DNA of 56,733 bases from NCBI GenBank assembly GCA_902764235.1, contig CACWVH010000007.1, positions 1 through 56,733 on the forward strand, written 5' to 3'. The notes below the pieces were generated by a model. The model had not been told where the DNA came from, made no database searches, and was given only the letters and a program-made list of their open reading frames with translations. The position numbers and the translations under genes are program-made. This DNA is from an uncultured Ruminococcus sp. Lineage in GTDB: Bacteria; Bacillota; Clostridia; Oscillospirales; Acutalibacteraceae. Of the stretch, positions 1 to 9,193 are shown piece by piece (the first letter of the stretch is position 1; every line of letters begins with the position of its first letter).

Positions 1-210
1 AAGCCGATAGTCCCAGTTATACAGATCACATATATCCTCAAATGCTTCGCAAAGAGTAAGAGTGAAAACTATACCTATGATCGTCCAGACATATTGCAGA
101 CCGCTTATTTTCATCTTCCGGTTTACAATCAGAAGTATCACAAGTGCTGCAAGAAGAAGCAGGGTAACATAATTATTCGTGATATATGTCATTATGGTGT
201 AGTCCGTCAT
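1..210 (-). CDS. N-terminal fragment of a multi-pass membrane protein (runs off the window)
   Basis: Reading leftward from ATG at 210, 70 codons stay open to the window edge. The sequence has two hydrophobic stretches: residues about 13-29, ending in a basic NRKMK loop, and residues about 38-54. The end, EAFEDICDLYNWDYR, resembles the early part of multi-TM sensor proteins of the GGDEF or histidine-kinase type, but no catalytic part is visible, so the family cannot be assigned. A GGTG sequence sits 7 nt upstream of the chosen start. An in-frame ATG at 222 is an alternative. It is divergent from the PP2C gene at 455. Confidence 0.55.
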   Translation of the reverse strand, partial: MTDYTIMTYITNNYVTLLLLAALVILLIVNRKMKISGLQYVWTIIGIVFTLTLCEAFEDICDLYNWDYRL

Positions 211-349
211 TTTTATCACCATCCCGAAAAAATATTTGCATAATAATTCTATCATTTAACTGACATATTTTCAACAATCATAAAAATTAATAATAATTTA
301 ACAAATTATTAAAAAAATATTCATCAAAATACGGCTATATCGTTTTATT

Positions 350-392
350 TTGTTACGCCTTTGTTACGCCCTGTATGTTAGAATAATATAAT
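350..392 (+). promoter_or_regulatory. Putative promoter with a direct-repeat operator upstream of the PP2C operon
   Basis: The AT-rich gap 211-454 contains a perfect TATAAT at 387-392 with TTACGC 17 nt upstream as a weak -35. Two identical decamers TTGTTACGCC lie at 350-359 and 361-370, spaced 11 bp, one helical turn, and overlap the -35 region as an activator or repressor site would. The GTG start of the next gene is about 60 nt downstream. This is inferred from sequence only. Confidence 0.35.
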
Positions 393-454
393 TAGCGATT
401 ACTCTTTTTTCGCTGAAAATCAGCTGAGCAACATATCATACGGAGGGTGATACT

Positions 455-2079
455 GTGGTGGTAAAAAAGAATAAGCCTAAAGTAAGTATAGTTTTCAAAA
501 GCATATTGGGAATAGTAATACTTCTTATTGTTTTTTTCTTTGATCGTAAGTATGATGGGCTTTCGGAATTTTACCGATGCTCTTCTTGATCAGTATTCCG
601 ACGGTGCCTTCCGTACTGCGAATACTGCTGTTATGGAATTTGATGTCAGCAAAATCGAGGATTATGCTGCAAGCGGAGGCACAACAGATGAATATATTGC
701 TGCCCTTGAATCAATGGAAAGGCTGTGCAATTCCTCCGGTTCAACATTTATCTATGTTATCCGTCCTGATCTGAGCGATTATAAGCACATTACATTTCTT
801 TTCTCCACTATCAACGAAAAACAGCGATTACACCCTCTATGAATTCGGCTTTGTCCGTGATACAACAAACGAGGAATATATGGAAAAATACCGCCGACTG
901 TATGAGGGTGAATCAGCTCAGGAGCTTGTGATAAGGGATAAGGGATATATCGAGACGGACCCCCATATTACAGCTATGGTTTCGATTAAAAATGCAGATG
1001 GAAAAACAACAGCTATTCTTTGCGTTCAGCGCCAGATGGATAATCTTGTTCATGTCAGGAATACATATATCGGGAAAATACTTGTTGTAATGATTGCGTT
1101 GATGATACTTGTTATCATAGGTCAGAGCATATATCTGCACCGTGTATTTCTGCGTCCTGTCACAAAGATAACCGAGGAAGCAAGCCGCTTTTCACATGAA
1201 AATGACCTGCCTGAAAAAGGGCTGTCAGTAACAGTCAGAAATAACGATGAGATCGGAATTCTTGCCTCCTCAATAGATCATATGGAGGAGCGTATCATTA
1301 AATATGTAGATGATCTGACAAAGGTAACTGCCGAAAAGGAGCGTATTTCTACAGAGCTTGATCTTGCTGCAAAAATTCAGGCAAGTATGCTGCCAAGTAT
1401 ATTCCCTCCCTTTCCTGACAGAACAGGATTTGATATTTACGCTTCAATGGATCCCGCAAAGGAGGTCGGCGGAGATTTCTACGACTTTTTCCTTGTGGAT
1501 GACGATCATCTCTGTCTTGTGATGGCTGATGTTTCAGGCAAGGGCGTTCCTGCTGCACTTTTTATGATGGCATCAAAGATCATACTCGCAAATTATGCAA
1601 AATTGGGAAAGACTCCGGCTGAGATACTTACTGCTGCCAATGCGACAATATGCTCAAGCAACCGTGAGGATATGTTCGTTACCGTATGGCTCGGTATACT
1701 TGAAATATCAACAGGCAGGCTTACAGCCGCAAATGCGGGACATGAATACCCCATCATCAAAAAGGCAAACGGCGAGTTTGAGCTTCTCAAGGACAAGCAC
1801 GGCTTTGTTATTGGCGGCATGTCCGGCATGAGGTATAAGGAGTACGAGTTCACGCTTGAAAAGGGCGGCACTCTGTTCCTCTATACAGACGGTGTTGCAG
1901 AGGCTACTAATGCCGAAAACCAGCTTTTCGGAACGGACAGGATGCTTTCAGCCCTCAACTCAGAACCCGAAGCAGACCCGAAAAAGCTTCTTGAAAATAT
2001 GAAAAAATCCGTAGAAGAATTTGTTGGCGATGCACCACAGTTTGATGATCTGACAATGCTGGGTGTAAAGCTGCTTTGA
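455..2079 (+). pseudogene. RsbU/SpoIIE-type PP2C serine phosphatase with membrane sensor, two frameshifts
   Basis: The protein would be about 540 aa, starting at GTG 455 behind GGAGGGTG. It has TM1 at about residues 13-35, an extracellular sensor of about 170 aa, TM2, a HAMP segment, a coiled coil and a C-terminal PP2C domain. PP2C motifs are VGGDFYDFF, DVSGKGVPAALFM, TDGVAEA and FDDLTMLG; the acidic metal ligands are present. Such phosphatases dephosphorylate STAS antagonists. Two one-base insertions break the frame, in the T run at 531-537 and the A run at 817-821. Removing one base from each restores a continuous sensor (...FSLIVSMMG... and ...INENSDYTLYEFG...). The longest intact piece is 880-2079, which could still yield TM2 to PP2C from an internal start. 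The PP2C domain is closely similar to that of the gene at 32668. Confidence 0.8.
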
Positions 2080-2096
2080 AAATAGGGGGTAAAACT

Positions 2097-3263
2097 ATGT
2101 ATCAGATAAAAGGAAAAATTGACACTACAAACGCAGCAGAATTTGAAAAGCATCTTATGGCAGCAAAGCCTGCGGTGATCGACGCTTCAGAGCTGGAATA
2201 CATTTCCAGTGCAGAGCTTCGTGTCCTTTTAAAGCTTGCAAAGGCCGTGGGTGATGTTACAATCAACAATGTCAGTAACGAGGTTTATGAAATCTTCGAA
2301 GTGACAGGATTTACCGAAATACTGAATGTCAGCAAAAGGCTTAAAGAGATCAATATTGATAATGCCGTTCTGCTCGGTGCCGGTGCTAACGGCAGGGCAT
2401 ATCGTCTTGATGATGAACGGATCGTTAAGGTGTATAACAAAATATCCAACCCGCCCGAAAAGATCAGACGTGAGCAGGAATCAGCAAGAAGGGCATTTGT
2501 CCACGGTGTTCCTTCGGCGATCCCATTTGAGCTTGTCACGGTCGGTGACGAACTTGGCATGATATATGAGCTTGTTGATGCAAATACTCTTGGCAGCGTA
2601 GTGCATAACGCTCCTGAAAAGCTCAGAGAATATGCTCTCACTGAAAAGCTCAGAGAATATGCTCTCAGGATGTCTGATCTTATGAAAAAGCTCCATTCCA
2701 CCGAAATGGAGAAAGATACAATGCCGGATGCCCGTATGACGCTCAGACTATGGGCGGATATTGCCGCAAAAAGTGATTATTACAGCGAGGAGGATATGCA
2801 GAGGGTCTATGATCTGATAGATTCCATACCTGTGCGCAATACCTTTATCCACGGAGATTATTACCCCGGAAATATAATGGTACAAAACGATGAACTGATC
2901 CTGATAGATATGGGAGATGCTTCTGTCGGTCATCCGGTAATAGACTTGCTCGGTACTTATCATCTTTTGAGCCTTACTCCGAAGAAAAATCCCGATGTGG
3001 CAATGAGATACCTTGGTATGACGGCTGAGGAGGCTGTAAGAATGTGGGATATATTAATCAGGGATTATCTTGGAACAGATAATGACAAAGCTGTTGCAGA
3101 CCTTGAAGAATCGCTGATTAGCTTCGCTCTCATAAGAAGTCTCGGGGGCATCGTATTTTCTGATGTTATACCCGAAGAAAAACGCAGATACTTTTCAGCT
3201 TTAATTATGAAGGATCTGCTTGGCAGCATTGAAAAAGCCGATATGATAATAAAAGCAGTATGA
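2097..3263 (+). CDS. STAS domain fused to an APH-like protein kinase
   Basis: The 388-aa protein starts at ATG 2097 with GGGGG seven bases upstream; an upstream TTG at 2076 overlaps the phosphatase stop and is less likely. Residues 1-90 are a STAS (anti-sigma antagonist) domain. Residues 93-388 are an aminoglycoside-phosphotransferase/choline-kinase-like fold with a GAGANG loop, a lysine in VKVY, the catalytic HGDYYPGN and the metal-binding LIDMGD. In the STAS phosphorylation loop the usual SSAGLR reads SSAELR. A perfect 27-bp tandem duplication (2614-2667) adds nine residues (TEKLREYAL) that its paralogue at 30386 lacks. It sits between phosphatase and STAS genes, so it may be a second kinase arm of the switch. 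The substrate is unknown. Confidence 0.85.
   Translation: MYQIKGKIDTTNAAEFEKHLMAAKPAVIDASELEYISSAELRVLLKLAKAVGDVTINNVSNEVYEIFEVTGFTEILNVSKRLKEINIDNAVLLGAGANGRAYRLDDERIVKVYNKISNPPEKIRREQESARRAFVHGVPSAIPFELVTVGDELGMIYELVDANTLGSVVHNAPEKLREYALTEKLREYALRMSDLMKKLHSTEMEKDTMPDARMTLRLWADIAAKSDYYSEEDMQRVYDLIDSIPVRNTFIHGDYYPGNIMVQNDELILIDMGDASVGHPVIDLLGTYHLLSLTPKKNPDVAMRYLGMTAEEAVRMWDILIRDYLGTDNDKAVADLEESLISFALIRSLGGIVFSDVIPEEKRRYFSALIMKDLLGSIEKADMIIKAV
2614..2667 (+). repeat. Perfect 27-bp in-frame tandem duplication inside the STAS-kinase gene
   Basis: The units 2614-2640 and 2641-2667 are identical. Each encodes nine residues around KLREYAL. The paralogue at 30386 has a single related segment (QKLEKYAL), so this is a recent expansion in the kinase lobe. 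Confidence 0.95.
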
Positions 3264-3302
3264 TACAATTATTATGTTCCTGTTGGAACGGAGACGATCA
3301 TT

Positions 3303-3599
3303 ATGACGATTGAAAGCAAAAAGGACGCAGGCAAGCTTACACTCACTATCACTGGCAGACTTGACACCTCGACAGCACCAAAGCTTGAAGAAGAATTAAA
3401 GGCATCATATGACGGTGTGACCGAGCTTGTTTTTGACCTTGCAAAGTTAGAGTACATTTCATCCGCAGGACTTCGTGTGCTTCTTTCCGCACAGAAAACA
3501 ATGAACAAGCAGGGTTCAATGAAGGTTATAAATGTCGGCGAAGAAATTATGGAGATTTTCGAGATCACAGGCTTTACGGATATACTGAACATAGGTTAA
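3303..3599 (+). CDS. STAS-domain anti-sigma factor antagonist (RsbV-like)
   Basis: A 98-aa single STAS domain. The phosphoacceptor loop YISSAGLRVLL is intact, with the second serine as expected target. The C-terminal segment EIMEIFEITGFTDIL is the usual last helix. It is nearly identical to the STAS proteins at 31955 and 40642. RsbV-like proteins bind and titrate an RsbW-like kinase when unphosphorylated, and are recharged by PP2C phosphatases such as the upstream gene. The next gene starts 4 nt after the stop, indicating one transcript. Confidence 0.93.
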   Translation: MTIESKKDAGKLTLTITGRLDTSTAPKLEEELKASYDGVTELVFDLAKLEYISSAGLRVLLSAQKTMNKQGSMKVINVGEEIMEIFEITGFTDILNIG

Positions 3600-3603
3600 G
3601 ATC

Positions 3604-4818
3604 ATGAAAGAATTTAAAACGGAAGCAATTACAGAGAATCTTCATTCAGTATTGGAGTTTATTGACGGGCAGCTTGAGCTTATCGGCTGCCCTATGAAGC
3701 CGCAGATGCAGATAGATATTTCGGTGGAGGAGATCTTCGTCAATATCGCACGTTACCTTTGTCCAGAGCGCAGCAACGCTTTTGTTGTTGCTATGCTCTG
3801 GTATGCTATGCTCACAGGCTCAGATATTCGGTTTGAAGCACCTGTTTCCAAACAATTATATGACGGCTTGACCGGTACGCTTATCCCTGCACTCGCTAAA
3901 GGCGGCTTCAGGGCTATCAGACTGGAGGGTGAGGTTACATCAGAACGGGTCGAAACGCAGGGCGGGGTAGTGTCAGGACTTTCCTGCGGTGCAGATTCGT
4001 TTTATACTCTCCATTGCTACGGGGGAGAAGATGCCCCCGTAGGGAAAAAGCTTACCCATCTTTCCTATTACATGGCAGACTATTTGTTTCCGTTTGTCAA
4101 GCCGCCATATGATGTAGATGTTCTTATTGATGAGCAGGAGAAACTGTATAACGAACATGTTCTGGAGTATGCAGGAATGATCGCAGAGCACCATAAGCTG
4201 CCTTTTTTGGTAGTGAGAACCAATCTCGATCGGGACTATTATCGGGGCGGGTTGATATTTACCGGTATGTACCGCTTTTTAGCCTGCACTCTTGCACTGG
4301 AGCATCTCTTCTCCTTATACCTGATTTCCTCCTCCGGCAATGCTGATAATGTTGGAGAGCCTTCTATTTCAAGCCCGACACAGAGTTATGAGGATCTGAT
4401 CTGCTCCTGCTGCGGGACAGAGAGCCTTAATTATCAGCTTAGTGACCATGTATCAAGGGTTAAAAAGCTTGAGGCTATTGCAGATGATCCTGATGTCAGA
4501 CAATACCTGTCCGTTTGTTATAATTCGGCAGCGGGAGGTGTGAATTGCGGCAAGTGCTTTGGCTGTTGGAAAACTCTGATCCCTTTAGATTTTTTAGGAA
4601 AGCTTGACGGCTTTTCCCGTGTCTTTAATTTAAAAAGCTATTACGGAAACCGAAGGCATGTTTTTGAACAGCTTGTTCACTATTCGTTCCGTCCCGAGGC
4701 AGCTGCCGCAAGGGATATCAACAGGCAGCTGCTGTCCCTTGCGGAAACTGTCACGAGTGACAGTGCAAAGGAATTCATTGAAGTTTATACGGAGCTTCAG
4801 AATAGAAATACAGTATGA
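3604..4818 (+). CDS. Chimera: N-terminus of RsbW-like kinase joined to a PP-loop (QueC/ATP-pyrophosphatase-like) protein
   Basis: A 404-aa open frame. Residues 1-50 match the RsbW-like protein at 32256 closely (MKEFKTEAITENLH, then the N-box region EEIFVNIA). From about residue 51 (near nt 3754) the sequence is an unrelated protein with a PP-loop-type SGLSCGADS at 124-132, a CSCCG motif and a NCGKCFGCW zinc-knuckle-like motif near the C-terminus. These features fit N-type ATP pyrophosphatases of the 7-cyano-7-deazaguanine-synthase or asparagine-synthase kind. The kinase part lacks its G-box and cannot bind ATP as a GHKL domain. The PP-loop part lacks its natural N-terminus. A deletion or recombination most simply explains the join. 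The last ~50 residues recur as a fragment at 7536. Confidence 0.8.
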   Translation: MKEFKTEAITENLHSVLEFIDGQLELIGCPMKPQMQIDISVEEIFVNIARYLCPERSNAFVVAMLWYAMLTGSDIRFEAPVSKQLYDGLTGTLIPALAKGGFRAIRLEGEVTSERVETQGGVVSGLSCGADSFYTLHCYGGEDAPVGKKLTHLSYYMADYLFPFVKPPYDVDVLIDEQEKLYNEHVLEYAGMIAEHHKLPFLVVRTNLDRDYYRGGLIFTGMYRFLACTLALEHLFSLYLISSSGNADNVGEPSISSPTQSYEDLICSCCGTESLNYQLSDHVSRVKKLEAIADDPDVRQYLSVCYNSAAGGVNCGKCFGCWKTLIPLDFLGKLDGFSRVFNLKSYYGNRRHVFEQLVHYSFRPEAAAARDINRQLLSLAETVTSDSAKEFIEVYTELQNRNTV

Positions 4819-4861
4819 TATAATTACCGTAATAATATAATAAAAGATTAAAGGGGGTATT

Positions 4862-6376
4862 ATGAAAAACACAACAATTTCCCACAACAAAAATCAGGAG
4901 CTACGAAAAAGGTTTCTTTGCTTTTTTGCGGTTGTTTTAACGGTTATATGCGTCTCTGCAATGTTTTCTGGTTGCTCTGCAAAACAGGAAAACGGTACGA
5001 TCAGCCGTGTTTCTGATTTGAACAAGGAAGATATTACTATCGGTGGCTTGACAGGCTCAGCACACGAGCCTATGATAGTCGAAGTATTCCCCAACGCACA
5101 GGAAAAACAGTTCAACAGCATCGGTGTAGAGGAAAAGAAAAACACCTATCGTGTGCTTGATAATATAGGAGATGTAGATTGCGGAATGGCAATCTCTCCA
5201 AAGACAAAGTATAGTCAACTTGAAAATCAGCTAAACGAGTTTTTAAAGGGGATGCAGGACAGTGGTGAGCTTGCAGGACTCTATCAGAAATGGATGATAG
5301 ACAAGAATTATGAAATGCCTGATATACCTCTTGCCGATGATAGTGCTGAAACATTAGTTGTAGGAACCTCGGGCGAGTTAGTGCCGAATTCCTTTTACGA
5401 GGGCGATAAGCTTGTCGGCTATGATATTGAGCTTACGCTGCAGTTTGCCTACGAATATAACTACAAGGTAGAATTTCGTGCCGAGAGCATTACATCCCGT
5501 CTGAATGACGCAGAGTTTGGCAAGGTTGATATGCTGTCTGGCGGTATTCTGAAAACGCCAGAGCGGGCTGAAAAGGTTATTTTTCCGGAAACACCGGTAT
5601 ATACGGCACCCGTCGGCGTGCTTATATTAGACAAGGGCGATACGGTGAAGCCCGGCTTTTTTGAGAATATCTTAACCGCCTTTGATAAAACACTGATCCG
5701 TGAAAACCGTTGGAAAATGATTTTAAACGGTCTCGGCGTTACTATGCTGCTCTCGGTTGGCACGCTTGTTTTGGGAAGTCTTCTGGGGTTTGTGTTCTGC
5801 ATACTAAAGCGAAGCAAAATAAAAGGTATTTCAAAACTGATGAATGCGTTTATTTCGCTTATTGAAGGTATCCCGACCGTTCTGGTACTGATGATATGCT
5901 TTTATATTGTATTTGCCGATACAGGACTGAAGGAGATTCCTGTTGCAATAATTGCCTTTTCGATAAGCTTTGCCTGCCGTGCTGCAGTTATACTCGATAC
6001 CGGTATGAACAGCGTTGCCAGCGGCGAGGTTGAAGCGGCTGAAGCAATGGGAATGAGCTCGTGGCAGGTATTCAGAAAAATTCTTTTCCCACAAGCAGTT
6101 CTGCTTGCTTTTGATATGTATATATCCCAAGTGGTTGCAATGATTAAAAACACCTCAGTTGTAGGTTTCATTGCTGTACAGGATCTGACTAAGGTTTCGG
6201 ATATCATACGAGCAAGAACCTATGAATCGTTTTTCTCACTTGTGTTTACTGCTTTGATTTATTTCCTTATTGCAAGAATTTTCCTGTGGTTGCTTACTCT
6301 TGTGGGTAACAGAATGAATCCTCGCAGGAAGGCAAAAAGACTGACAGAAAAGAAGGCGGATAAAAATGACAGATAA
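4862..6376 (+). CDS. Polar amino-acid ABC transporter, substrate-binding lipoprotein fused to permease
   Basis: The 504-aa protein starts at ATG 4862 behind AAAGGGGG. A lipoprotein signal ends at Cys38 (FSGC). Two substrate-binding-protein segments follow (about 50-170 and 180-265), then a HisM/GlnP-type permease (about 285-490) with the EAA loop [17 protein letters not shown]. Fused binding-protein/permease subunits are known in Firmicute glutamine and arginine importers. The first binding lobe looks internally shortened: a segment seems missing around residues 88-95 before the [10 protein letters not shown] helix. An AT-rich stretch with TATAAT-like boxes at 4818-4845 could hold a promoter. 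It overlaps the ATPase gene by 11 nt. Confidence 0.88.
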   Translation: MKNTTISHNKNQELRKRFLCFFAVVLTVICVSAMFSGCSAKQENGTISRVSDLNKEDITIGGLTGSAHEPMIVEVFPNAQEKQFNSIGVEEKKNTYRVLDNIGDVDCGMAISPKTKYSQLENQLNEFLKGMQDSGELAGLYQKWMIDKNYEMPDIPLADDSAETLVVGTSGELVPNSFYEGDKLVGYDIELTLQFAYEYNYKVEFRAESITSRLNDAEFGKVDMLSGGILKTPERAEKVIFPETPVYTAPVGVLILDKGDTVKPGFFENILTAFDKTLIRENRWKMILNGLGVTMLLSVGTLVLGSLLGFVFCILKRSKIKGISKLMNAFISLIEGIPTVLVLMICFYIVFADTGLKEIPVAIIAFSISFACRAAVILDTGMNSVASGEVEAAEAMGMSSWQVFRKILFPQAVLLAFDMYISQVVAMIKNTSVVGFIAVQDLTKVSDIIRARTYESFFSLVFTALIYFLIARIFLWLLTLVGNRMNPRRKAKRLTEKKADKNDR

Positions 6377-7469
6377 TATTCTTCTTGAAATAAAGCATCT
6401 GAGTAAAAAATATGATGAAGCTCATCCGCTTCGCGATGTGAATTGTACAGTTTCAAAGGGCGAGGTTATTTCTATCATAGGTCCGTCGGGAACAGGAAAA
6501 AGCACGCTGCTTCGCTGTATTAACAGGCTTGAAACGCCGACTTGCGGCGAAATATATATTATGGGTGAAAAAATCACGGATGACCCAAAAGAAATTCGTA
6601 AAATGCGCCGTGAGGTCGGTATGGTTTTCCAGTCCTTTAATCTTTTTTCAAATATGAATGTACTGGAAAATATTATAACAGGACCCGTTATGCTGCGTGG
6701 CACTTCCAAAGAGGAAGCCGTCAAGCGTGGTATGGAGCTTTTGCAAATGGTTGGACTTTCGGGCAAAGAGCATCATTTCCCCGATGAATTATCAGGCGGT
6801 CAAAAGCAGCGTGTAGCCATCGCAAGAGCCCTTGCAATGGAGCCTAAAATCCTTTTGTTTGACGAGCCTACATCTGCTCTCGACCCGAAAATGGTGAACG
6901 AGGTTTTGTATGTTATCCGAGGGCTTGCCGCAAAGGATTACACAATGCTTATAGTAACTCACGAAATGCGCTTTGCAGAGTATGTAAGCAGCAGGGTTTT
7001 TTATATGGATGAGGGCGTAATTTTTGAGGATGGTACTCCTGATCAGATATTCCATCATCCCAATGAAATGAAAACACGAGCTTTTGTTAACCATTATCAC
7101 ACTTACGAAACAACTTTCAATGATAACAAATTTGATCTTGCCGGCGTGACAGCCGAGCTTGCAGAATTTGTGAAAAAGCAATATATGAATCAAAAACAGC
7201 AGACAGCACTTGAACATATTTTTGAGGAGTGCGTCGTTGTTGAATTGCTCTCATCAGAGAAAAACGTTTATCCTGTTCATTTTTGTGCGATGTGCGGCGA
7301 AAACGGCGAGGACTGCTCTGTTGAGTTAACCTATTGCGGAGTGCCCTTTAATCCTTTTGACAGAGAAGAAAGCCTGTCAATAAAAATCGTGAAGCCATTT
7401 CTTGATGAGGTTAATTACAGTTGCAATAATGGCGAAAATAAATTACTTATGCAGGTAAAACGGCTATAA
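6366..7469 (+). CDS. Amino-acid ABC transporter ATPase with a C-terminal degenerate RsbW-like domain
   Basis: Residues 1-245 are a complete GlnQ/HisP-type ATPase: Walker [10 protein letters not shown] (39-47), Q-loop FQSF, signature LSGGQKQR (142-149), Walker [14 protein letters not shown] and H-loop VTHE. Residues about 255-367 are extra. They align with the RsbW-like protein at 32256: a helix ending [12 protein letters not shown] parallels the N-box helix, CGVPFNPFD parallels DRGVPYDPLA, and [12 protein letters not shown] parallels MVKKSMDEVRYE. The glycine-rich G-box is reduced, so ATP binding by this tail is doubtful. The family alignment is my inference. The location inside a partner-switching locus suggests STAS or RsbW partners could gate the transporter. 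Confidence 0.88.
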   Translation: MTDNILLEIKHLSKKYDEAHPLRDVNCTVSKGEVISIIGPSGTGKSTLLRCINRLETPTCGEIYIMGEKITDDPKEIRKMRREVGMVFQSFNLFSNMNVLENIITGPVMLRGTSKEEAVKRGMELLQMVGLSGKEHHFPDELSGGQKQRVAIARALAMEPKILLFDEPTSALDPKMVNEVLYVIRGLAAKDYTMLIVTHEMRFAEYVSSRVFYMDEGVIFEDGTPDQIFHHPNEMKTRAFVNHYHTYETTFNDNKFDLAGVTAELAEFVKKQYMNQKQQTALEHIFEECVVVELLSSEKNVYPVHFCAMCGENGEDCSVELTYCGVPFNPFDREESLSIKIVKPFLDEVNYSCNNGENKLLMQVKRL

Positions 7470-7535
7470 TGCGTTAATGATCAGTTGCAACATTTACCAT
7501 ATCTATGCAAAGGGGCTGTAGCAAAAACAACACTA

Positions 7536-7687
7536 TGAAATATTCGTTCCGACCCGAGGCGGCTGCCGCAATGGATATCAACAGGCAGCTGCTGTATATT
7601 GCGAAAACTGTCACGAGTGACAGTGCAAAGGAATTCACTGAGGTTTATACGGAGCTTCAGAATAAAAATATAGACGAGCCGGAATGA
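7536..7687 (+). pseudogene. Duplicated 3' end of the PP-loop gene
   Basis: The frame from ATG 7536 (YSFRPEAAAAMDINRQLL onward) repeats the last ~48 codons of the chimera at 3604 with high nucleotide identity (about 4683-4812 versus 7541-7670). It then diverges into DEPE and a stop. The two copies flank the transporter genes as direct repeats. It has no domain of its own and is probably a remnant. Confidence 0.75.
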
Positions 7688-7744
7688 TCTGTTATTTTGA
7701 TCTTATTCGCTGCACGGGGGCAATATAATATGAAATAGTACACT

Positions 7745-8953
7745 ATGGATTCTATGACAAAAGAGAATGAAAATATACGGGAACGATTTCGGCGAAGCGA
7801 CGCACTGATAGTAAAAAAGCTTTTTGAATACATCCCTGTTATGATCATAACAAACCTGTGTTCATTGCTGCTTATATCGGTAGATGGACTAGTCGTGGGC
7901 AATTTAGTCGGAGAAAATGCCTTGGCATCTGTTAGCATATTTCGTCCGATAACTGTCCTGATCGGTGTTGCGTCTGTTTTGGTTGCAACAGGCATAGGTA
8001 CTACACTTTCTTTGTGCATGGGTGAAAACGATCATAAACGGCTGGCAGTTGTTAAGGCGACATCAAAACTAATCATGATAATCAGTGCCATTCTTGTTCT
8101 TGTGTTAGGATTTCCTGCCGTTCTCTTGTTTATTAGTTCCTACGGCCTTTCTCCTGAGATGACTGAGCTGACGAGGGAGTATGCAATAGGCGTGATGATC
8201 TCAATGCCTTTCGGATTGATTTCGACAGTAGGGGTATATCAGCTTCAGATTGTCGGGGAAATGAAGACCATCATGCGTCTGTCTATTTTAGAAGGTATAG
8301 TTAATGTTATTCTTGATCTGCTTTTTGTGGGCGTGCTGCATATGGGCGTTGCAGGAGCAGGGTTCTGTACCGCCGGAGCCAATATTGTCAGATGTACCCT
8401 GTCGCTTATCATTATCACGAAAAAGACCTCTCTTTTTGATTCGCACGGAGTGAAGGCTTCTGTGGGTGAGGTCAAAGCAATTCTTAAAAGCGGACTTCCC
8501 GAATCCGCCGAGTCTCTGATGATGGCGATCAAGGGATATGTTATGATTCGAATTATAATTTCAGCCTTTGGTGAACATGGCGGCACGATTGACGCAGTAT
8601 GCTCCTTCGCTTTTAATCTTGCGCTAATCCTGGCGGGCAGTGTACAGGATTCCATGCGGCCACTGGCAGGTATCATGGCAGGTGGAAAAGATTGGAAGGG
8701 CCTGCGGAGTCTTATGAAGCAGGGCTTCTTATCAAACGCTGTGATAGTCGGGGCAATCACAGCTGTCTGCAGTATTTTCCCCAGGCTTTTCTATATTATT
8801 CACGGCGTTGAACCGATTCCCGACGGAGGACTTCAATCTCTGCAGATCATCTCAATCTGCTTTGTCTTCAAGGGTATGAATCTTATCGGCTTTCTCGTTT
8901 TCATTTTCATTACCATCGGTGGTGTAATACCCGTCAACAAAAGCCGTTATTAA
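7745..8953 (+). pseudogene. MATE-family efflux transporter, C-terminus replaced at the element junction
   Basis: The open frame is 402 aa. Residues 1-379 are a typical MATE (multi-antimicrobial extrusion) transporter with about ten membrane helices, starting VKKLFEYIPVMIITNLCSLLL. The native reading ends near ...ISICFVFKGMN at about nt 8879. The last 23 codons are antisense to the facing element gene, so the final helices are missing. No ribosome site stronger than GGGGG is seen upstream, and ATG 7754 is an alternative start. The remainder of the gene was not found beyond the other end of the element, so the junction is probably a deletion end rather than a clean insertion. Confidence 0.8.
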
Positions 8954-9184
8954 ATCAGACAGATTTTCAGAATTATTGGCGGAAAGCTGTTCTGTTTTAA
9001 GCCGTTTATTCTCATCCGTAAGCTGATTTATGACTTGCTTTTGCTCTGAAATGCTATATTCCTTTTCACGATAGCTCTCCAGCTCGGAATACAGCCCCGA
9101 AAAATAAATACATACGGCAGCGAACATCAGCAAAAATGAAACAGACAGAATGATCCATAGCTTATAATTCTTGATAACTTTCAT
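8852..9184 (-). pseudogene. 3'-truncated element protein, single-pass membrane protein (TcpC-like N-part)
   Basis: The open frame is 110 aa. It has a short cytoplasmic start, a membrane segment at residues 9-30, and a coiled-coil region (SELESYREKEYSISEQKQ...). The start of a globular part, AFVDGYYTTDG, resembles the NTF2-like domain found after the TM in conjugation proteins such as TcpC. The native sequence seems to stop after ADKI (near nt 8879); the last eight residues are read from the MATE gene. It follows the CHAP-like gene by 9 nt on the same strand, as the distal gene of the transfer operon. Confidence 0.6.
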
Positions 9185-9193
9185 ATACCCTCC

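Noticed and set aside
2326..2562. Many open frames antisense or out of frame to the PP2C, STAS and ABC genes
   Set aside because: They follow the codon pattern of the real gene on the other frame and lack ribosome sites and recognisable domains.
8880..8953. Native C-terminus of the MATE protein
   Set aside because: The last 23 codons are antisense to the facing element gene and do not look like a MATE helix.
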